In this document: positions 59,320 through 64,000 of the stretch, piece by piece
Numbering within the stretch: position 1 is the stretch's first letter
How the letters are laid out: each line of letters opens with the position of its first letter
From: Pseudomonas sp. JAI120
GTDB taxonomy: Bacteria; Pseudomonadota; Gammaproteobacteria; Pseudomonadales; Pseudomonadaceae
Direction: 5' to 3'
NCBI RefSeq assembly: GCF_014207255.1
Contig: NZ_JACHCZ010000006.1
Coordinates: 288,965 to 352,964 of the forward strand
DNA length: 64,000 nt
The notes under the pieces: model-generated
Seen by the model: only the letters and a program-made list of their open reading frames with translations
Told to the model about the DNA's origin: nothing
Databases searched by the model: none
Translations under genes and position numbers: made by a program

Positions 59320-60480
59320 ATGAATAAACGTCCGCTGTATTTCGACTACGCCGCCACCACCCCGGTGGACGAGCGCGTCATCCAGGTGATGGTCGAGTGT
59401 CTGGGCTTCAACGCCAACTTCGGTAACCCCGCGTCCAGTTCTCATGCGTTCGGCCAAGCGGCCCGGCAAACGGTTGAACAGGCGCGTCGCCAGGTGGCCG
59501 AGTTGGTGGGCGCACAGCCTGAACAGATCGTCTGGACCTCAGGCGCCACTGAATCCAACAACCTCGCGATCAAGGGCGTTGCCCAGGCGCGGGGGGTGGC
59601 GGGCGGGCATATCATCACCAGCCAGATCGAACACAAGGCCACGCTGGATACCGCGCGGCAGTTGCAGGAAGCCGGTGTGGCCGTGACTTACCTGGTGCCG
59701 GACGCCGACGGGTTGATCAGCGCCGAGGCAGTCAGCGAGGCATTGCGTGAAGACACCTTTCTGGTATCGCTGATGCTGGTGAATAACGAACTGGGCACCC
59801 TCAATGACGTCCCGGCCATCGGCGCGCGCGTGCGTGAGCATGGCGCGTTATTGCATGTCGACGCGGCGCAAGGGGCGGGCAAGGTGACGATCGATTTGGC
59901 GCAGTGGCCGGTGGACCTGATGTCGTTTTCCGCGCACAAGCTGTATGGCCCCAAGGGGATTGGTGCGTTGTATGTCGGCCCCCGGGCGCAACAGAAAGTG
60001 TTGGCACAGATTCATGGTGGCGGTCACGAAGGTGGCCTGCGCTCTGGTACCCTGGCCACCCATCAGATTGCGGGCATGGGCGCGGCGTTCGCCCTGGCGG
60101 CGGCGTCTTTTGCTGAGGAGAAGGCCGTGATTGTGGCCTTGCGTCAGCGCCTGCTGGACCAGTTGGAGACCATCGGTGGCGTGCGCCTCAACGGCAGTCC
60201 TGCGCAGCGCATTCCTCACACCCTCAGCCTTACCTTCAGCGAAGGTGAGTTTGACGCTGCGGCATTGAGTGCCGGCATCGCCTTTTCTGCGACCTCTGCG
60301 TGCAATTCAGCCAGCAATGCGCCTTCCCACGTGCTGCTTGCGTTGGGCCATGACGTGCGTTCTGCCAGCCGTACCATACGTTTGAGCCTTGGCCGGTTTA
60401 CCACCGAGCAGGATATCGACCAGGCTGTGCAATTGATCAAGGCCGCACTGGCCAGCGCCCCGGCGTTCTGGGCCGTCTGA
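59320..60480 (+). CDS. Cysteine desulfurase, IscS type
   Basis: A 386-residue class-V PLP enzyme that moves sulfur from cysteine to acceptor proteins. It starts with PLYFDYAATTPVDERV. His105 in the SQIEHKA motif, Lys207 (FSAHKLYGPKG) as the PLP lysine and the mobile Cys328 (ATSACNSASNAPSHVLLALG) match IscS positions nearly exactly. No iscU, hscA or fdx is nearby, so this is a stand-alone second copy and not the housekeeping isc operon. Start ATG 59320 is the one that fits; the ribosome site is weak. The aminopeptidase gene follows after 39 bases. Confidence 0.9.
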   Translation: MNKRPLYFDYAATTPVDERVIQVMVECLGFNANFGNPASSSHAFGQAARQTVEQARRQVAELVGAQPEQIVWTSGATESNNLAIKGVAQARGVAGGHIITSQIEHKATLDTARQLQEAGVAVTYLVPDADGLISAEAVSEALREDTFLVSLMLVNNELGTLNDVPAIGARVREHGALLHVDAAQGAGKVTIDLAQWPVDLMSFSAHKLYGPKGIGALYVGPRAQQKVLAQIHGGGHEGGLRSGTLATHQIAGMGAAFALAAASFAEEKAVIVALRQRLLDQLETIGGVRLNGSPAQRIPHTLSLTFSEGEFDAAALSAGIAFSATSACNSASNAPSHVLLALGHDVRSASRTIRLSLGRFTTEQDIDQAVQLIKAALASAPAFWAV

Positions 60481-60519
60481 TTTTTTCATAACAATTATTA
60501 GTGGTTAGCAGGAGACACA

Positions 60520-62328
60520 ATGAGTACGCAGCCCTTGACCTATGGAACGGTTCCCCAGCGCCTGGCGCACATCCGCGAACTGATGAGTCACGAGGGCATC
60601 CATGCCCTGCTGGTGCCGTCGGCTGACCCGCATCTGTCCGAGTACTTGCCGGGTTACTGGCAGGGGCGTCAATGGTTGTCGGGCTTCCATGGTTCGGTAG
60701 GCACGCTGATTGTCACTGCGGATTTCGCCGGTGTCTGGGCCGACAGCCGTTACTGGGAACAGGCCACCAAGGAGCTCAAGGGCAGCGGCATTGAATTGGT
60801 CAAGCTGCAACCGGGCCAACCCGGGCCGCTGGAATGGCTGGCCGAGCAGACGCCGGAAGGCGGCGTGGTGGCAGTGGACGGCGCGGTGATGGCTGTCGCT
60901 TCTGCGCGCACGTTGGGCGCCAAGTTGGCAGAACGTGGCGCTCGCCTGCGTACCGATATCGACATACTCGATGCCGTTTGGAAAGACCGTCCGAGCCTGC
61001 CGAACCAGCCGATCTATGAGCATCTGCCGCCTCAGGCGACCGTCAGCCGTGGCGATAAACTTGCCGCACTGCGCGCCAGTTTGAAAGAGAAGGGCGCTGA
61101 CTGGCACTTCATCGCGACCCTGGATGACATCGCCTGGCTGTTCAACCTGCGCGGAGGCGATGTTTCGTTTAATCCGGTGTTTGTTTCGTTTGCCTTGATC
61201 AATCAACAACAGGCCACGTTGTTTGTGGCGCTGAGTAAAGTTGATTCAGACTTGCGCGCGGTGCTTGCGCAGGATGGCGTGACGTTGCGCGATTACAGCG
61301 AAGTGGCGGATGCCCTGCGTGCAGTGCCATCGGGTGCCAGCTTGCAAGTTGACCCCGCCCGCGTGACTGCCGGTTTGCTGGAAAACCTGGATGCCGGCGT
61401 CAAGCTGATTGAAGGCCTGAACCCGACCACACTGGCCAAATCCCGCAAAAGCCTGGCGGACGCGGAACACATTCGCCGGGCCATGGAGCAGGACGGCGCG
61501 GCCCTTTGCGAATTCTTCGCCTGGCTGGAGAGTGCGCTGGGTCGTGAGCGCATCACTGAGCTGACCATCGATGAGCACCTGACGGCTGCTCGCAGCCGTC
61601 GCCCCGATTATGTGTCGCTGAGCTTCAATACCATCGCCGCATTCAATGCCAACGGTGCGATGCCGCATTACCACGCGACCGAAGATGAGCATGCGGTGAT
61701 CGAAGGCGATGGATTGCTGCTGATCGACTCAGGTGGCCAGTACCTGGGTGGCACCACGGACATCACTCGGATGGTGCCTATTGGCACGCCGAGCAACGAA
61801 CAGAAACGTGACTGCACCCGTGTACTAAAGGGCGTTATTGCATTGTCCCGTGCACATTTCCCCAAGGGGATTTTGTCACCGCTGCTGGATTCCATTGCCC
61901 GCGCGCCGATTTGGGCTGAAGGCGTGGACTACGGCCACGGTACCGGGCATGGCGTAGGCTATTTCCTCAATGTGCATGAAGGCCCACAAGTGATCGCCTA
62001 TCAGGCGGCCCCTGCGCCGCAAACCGCGATGCAGCCAGGGATGATCACCTCCATCGAGCCGGGCACCTACCGCCCTGGACGCTGGGGCGTGCGTATCGAG
62101 AACCTGGTATTGAACTGCGAAGCAGGCAAGACCGAATTTGGTGAGTTCCTCTCGTTTGAAACCCTGACCTTGTGCCCGATCGACACCCGTTGCCTGGAGC
62201 CGTCGCTGCTCACTGCGGATGAACGCGAGTGGTTCAACGCGTATCACGCCCAGGTGCGTGAACGCCTGAGCCCGCTGCTCAGCGGTGCTGCGTTGGAGTG
62301 GCTGCAGATGCGCACGATGGCCATTTAA
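60520..62328 (+). CDS. pepP: Xaa-Pro aminopeptidase (M24B, three-domain type)
   Basis: A 602-residue cytoplasmic metallopeptidase of the long XPNPEP1-like type: two creatinase N-like domains (1-310) and a pita-bread catalytic domain (320-550). Metal ligands are visible as Asp in LLIDSGGQY, Asp in GTTDITRM, His in GHGTGHGVGYFLNVHEGP, Glu in TSIEPGTY and Glu in VRIENLVL. It removes an N-terminal residue before proline. CAGGAG lies 8 bases before the ATG. The short 440-residue pepP of the ubiquinone locus is a different protein, so the symbol is only by family. Confidence 0.88.
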   Translation: MSTQPLTYGTVPQRLAHIRELMSHEGIHALLVPSADPHLSEYLPGYWQGRQWLSGFHGSVGTLIVTADFAGVWADSRYWEQATKELKGSGIELVKLQPGQPGPLEWLAEQTPEGGVVAVDGAVMAVASARTLGAKLAERGARLRTDIDILDAVWKDRPSLPNQPIYEHLPPQATVSRGDKLAALRASLKEKGADWHFIATLDDIAWLFNLRGGDVSFNPVFVSFALINQQQATLFVALSKVDSDLRAVLAQDGVTLRDYSEVADALRAVPSGASLQVDPARVTAGLLENLDAGVKLIEGLNPTTLAKSRKSLADAEHIRRAMEQDGAALCEFFAWLESALGRERITELTIDEHLTAARSRRPDYVSLSFNTIAAFNANGAMPHYHATEDEHAVIEGDGLLLIDSGGQYLGGTTDITRMVPIGTPSNEQKRDCTRVLKGVIALSRAHFPKGILSPLLDSIARAPIWAEGVDYGHGTGHGVGYFLNVHEGPQVIAYQAAPAPQTAMQPGMITSIEPGTYRPGRWGVRIENLVLNCEAGKTEFGEFLSFETLTLCPIDTRCLEPSLLTADEREWFNAYHAQVRERLSPLLSGAALEWLQMRTMAI

Positions 62329-62434
62329 CCTGTTGCAAAATCAGGAGCTGCAATAATTTAGTTGCAGCGCCGCGAAGGGACGGGGTTGTATCAGGCATTT
62401 ATATGAGCAGTCGATGGTGACTGCTCGGAGGAGA

Positions 62435-62716
62435 TCACTTGCAGATGACGATCATGCTGCGGCTGGTATAGCCGGCAGGGTTGATGCCGAAGGGGTAGTC
62501 CCCTGGCTCCTCGGAATTGTCACCGGACTTGGCGATAACCCGGTAGCCCTTGGCGCCGCAAGAGTTGGTTGCACTGGTGTAGCACTGGTCCCAGGAAGAA
62601 GACAGGCCGGAACAGTTGATATGCAGCCCTTTTTTGCCGCGTTTTACTTCTGTCTTGGTAGTCGCGGCACAGCCAGCAATGGCCAGGACCATTAACAGTA
62701 TCAAAATTCGCTTCAT
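62435..62716 (-). CDS. Small lipoprotein with conserved cysteines
   Basis: A 93-residue protein with lipobox VLAIAGC and a mature part containing five further cysteines or near-cysteine motifs (LHINCSGLSSSWDQCYTSATNSCGAKGY, ending VICK). It resembles small envelope proteins of unknown role in Pseudomonas and enterics (YgdR/DUF-type with a CSG...C pattern). ATG 62716 begins the lipoprotein signal and follows AGGATAGGA; the 40-residue extension does not fit. Confidence 0.75.
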   Translation of the reverse strand: MKRILILLMVLAIAGCAATTKTEVKRGKKGLHINCSGLSSSWDQCYTSATNSCGAKGYRVIAKSGDNSEEPGDYPFGINPAGYTSRSMIVICK

Positions 62717-62880
62717 TCCTATCCTTAATAGCCACTTCGCAATGCTCGAAGTCGGCTCTACTCGCTCTCGAGTGTAGCGTTCGTGCTGTCCTTGTCGAAA
62801 AACTCCATGAATGACATTCGTTTGCAGTTTAAACATGGCCTAAATACGCAGCAAATACCAGAGCAACTTTCAAAGATGAT

Positions 62881-63768
62881 TCAATCTGCCGGAACCAGCG
62901 GCTTTGAGTCATTGCGCATTGTCAGTGTCGCGCCTACCGAGGCCAGGATAATGCAGCTTATGGCCAGCCATTGCGGTAGGGAGAGGTGTTCCTGTAGGAA
63001 GAAAAGTCCCGAGAGCGCGCCGAAAGCAGGCTCAATGCTCATAAGCGTTCCGAAGGTGCGGGCGGGGAGGCGTGTCAGCGCTACCATCTCCAGGGTGTAG
63101 GGAAGTGCAGTGGACAGAATCGCGACACCGATGGCGACCGGGATCAATGCAGGGGTCAGTAGCGCGGTACCGGCATGGACAATGCCGATGGGCGCAACAA
63201 ACAGGGCAGCGATCATCACACCCAGGGCGGCGGTTTGGACGCCGTTGTCGTTACCCGCTTTCTGTCCGAACAGAATGTAGAGTGCCCAGCACACACCCGC
63301 ACCCAATGCATAGGCCGCGCCGACCAGGTCGATTCCGCTGCTGGCTTCTCCCGAGGGAATTAACAGGAGCAGGCCGACGATCGCGAGGGCGATCCACAGG
63401 AAGTCTATCGCTCGGCGCGATGCGTAGATTGCGACGGCGAGCGGTCCGGTGAATTCAAGGGCTACGGCAATTCCTAAGGGAACGCTGCGCAAGGACATAT
63501 AGAAGAGGAAGTTCATGCCACCCAGGGCCATCCCGTAGACGACCACGGTACGCAGGGATTTTGCGGTCAGCCTGGCGCGCCATGGTCGCAATATCAGCAG
63601 CATGATTACGCTGGCGAAGATCAGGCGCAGGGTTGTGGTGCCTTGTGCTCCCACAATCGGGAACATGCTTTTCGCCAGTGATGCTCCGGACTGGATGGAG
63701 GCCATAGCGATCAACAGTAGGCCGACCGGAAACAATGCCGAGGCCAAACTGCGGTGGGAGGTGGTCAT
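62881..63768 (-). CDS. EamA-family exporter, RhtA-like
   Basis: A 295-residue membrane protein with ten helices in two EamA repeats: FPVGLLLIAMASIQSGASLAKSMFP, FLFYMSLRSVPLGIAVALEFTGPLAVA and FGTLMSIEPAFGALSGLFFLQEHLSLPQWLAI. Closest in pattern to RhtA, the threonine/homoserine exporter. It probably exports amino acids or similar metabolites. A perfect 20-bp palindrome lies 65 bases upstream and may be its operator. Confidence 0.88.
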   Translation of the reverse strand: MTTSHRSLASALFPVGLLLIAMASIQSGASLAKSMFPIVGAQGTTTLRLIFASVIMLLILRPWRARLTAKSLRTVVVYGMALGGMNFLFYMSLRSVPLGIAVALEFTGPLAVAIYASRRAIDFLWIALAIVGLLLLIPSGEASSGIDLVGAAYALGAGVCWALYILFGQKAGNDNGVQTAALGVMIAALFVAPIGIVHAGTALLTPALIPVAIGVAILSTALPYTLEMVALTRLPARTFGTLMSIEPAFGALSGLFFLQEHLSLPQWLAISCIILASVGATLTMRNDSKPLVPAD

Positions 63769-63832
63769 TGGGGTGTTCGTCCAAGGTCATATTTGAGAAG
63801 CCGGGGCCGCTATGATGCTTAACTGTTGTATG

Positions 63833-63852
63833 TTGAGCAATATATTGCTCAA
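63833..63852. promoter_or_regulatory. Perfect 20-bp palindrome upstream of the RhtA-like gene
   Basis: TTGAGCAATATATTGCTCAA reads the same on both strands, without spacer, 65 bases upstream of the exporter start. This is the form expected for a dimeric repressor operator. It lacks a T-run and a loop, so it is not a terminator. Confidence 0.6.
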
Positions 63853-63929
63853 ATTTACAGCGGTGGCCTGCTATATATAGAGGGATTTTAAGGTTGGTAG
63901 GTGCTTTGATAGGAAAACCAAATTAAGTG

Positions 63930-63957
63930 TTGACGGCAGATTCTGGAAGTCTATAAT
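63930..63957 (+). promoter_or_regulatory. Near-consensus sigma-70 promoter pointing out of the window
   Basis: TTGACG (63930-63935), 16 bases, TATAAT (63952-63957). The 43 bases that follow hold no start codon with a ribosome site. The strength suggests a stable RNA or highly expressed gene just beyond the right edge. Confidence 0.6.
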
Positions 63958-64000
63958 TCGCCCCACTTCCGGCGCAGTCGAAACGTAAAACTCCTTGGTA

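Overview
The window looks like chromosomal DNA of a Pseudomonas, most likely of the P. fluorescens group. The basis is familiar Pseudomonas neighbourhoods recognised by protein sequence and gene order: a complete fpvGHJK-fpvCDEF ferripyoverdine-iron operon, msuEDC-sfnR, soxR beside its antibiotic-monooxygenase-type target, a prc/quinone oxidoreductase/FKBP/YkvA block, OprD-family porins and two methyl-accepting chemotaxis proteins. No tRNA or rRNA gene and no CRISPR array was seen. All assignments come from reading sequence; no database search was run.

Layout. (1) 1-12.3 kb, plus strand: phenylacetate (paa) catabolism. It holds the end of a PaaI-type thioesterase, then paaJ, paaK, paaABCDE and paaZ, closed by a strong terminator. 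Behind it lies a visibly A+T-richer trio: an unassigned outer-membrane barrel, a secreted NTF2-like protein and a NicA2-like flavin amine oxidase. (2) 12.3-18.1 kb: a degenerate junction with a truncated IS66-family end, then two chemoreceptors on the minus strand separated by about 0.9 kb without a recognisable gene. (3) 18.1-24.4 kb: OprD porin, CitMHS transporter, DctA-type transporter and a PrpF/GalD-family isomerase, with a divergent LysR gene; this reads as a di/tricarboxylate uptake-and-isomerisation module. (4) 24.4-29.2 kb: LysR gene divergent from an SDR, a class-III aminotransferase and a glutamine-synthetase-like ligase, probably an amine or amino-alcohol pathway. (5) 29.3-32.5 kb: a membrane-anchored catalase-like protein overlapping a RoxA-like di-heme cytochrome, plus a 38-residue membrane protein.

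(6) 32.7-40.1 kb: core genes, namely an FKBP lipoprotein, YkvA, a small XRE regulator coupled to an unknown gene, an EAL-CBS-GGDEF protein, Prc protease and a quinone oxidoreductase. A perfect inverted pair of DnaA boxes lies before the ykvA-like gene. (7) 40.2-46.5 kb: a minus-strand operon for a PotD/phosphonate-type ABC transporter with a phosphodiesterase-like enzyme and a HAD phosphatase, controlled by a divergent GntR/UTRA regulator whose likely operators are visible. (8) 46.6-52.7 kb: the Fpv operon, with almost every gene overlapping the next by four bases. (9) 52.9-58.4 kb: VOC protein, soxR and its target, then sfnR and msuCDE for methanesulfonate/dimethyl-sulfone sulfur use. (10) 58.8-64 kb: small lipoproteins, an IscS-type cysteine desulfurase, an Xaa-Pro aminopeptidase, an RhtA-like exporter, a perfect 20-bp palindrome and a near-consensus promoter pointing out of the right edge.

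Together the window couples aromatic-acid, organic-acid and amine catabolism (left half) with nutrient scavenging for iron, sulfur and probably phosphorus (right half). The left end, above all 8.8-13.3 kb, carries the signs of transfer: lower G+C, an IS remnant and degenerate sequence.
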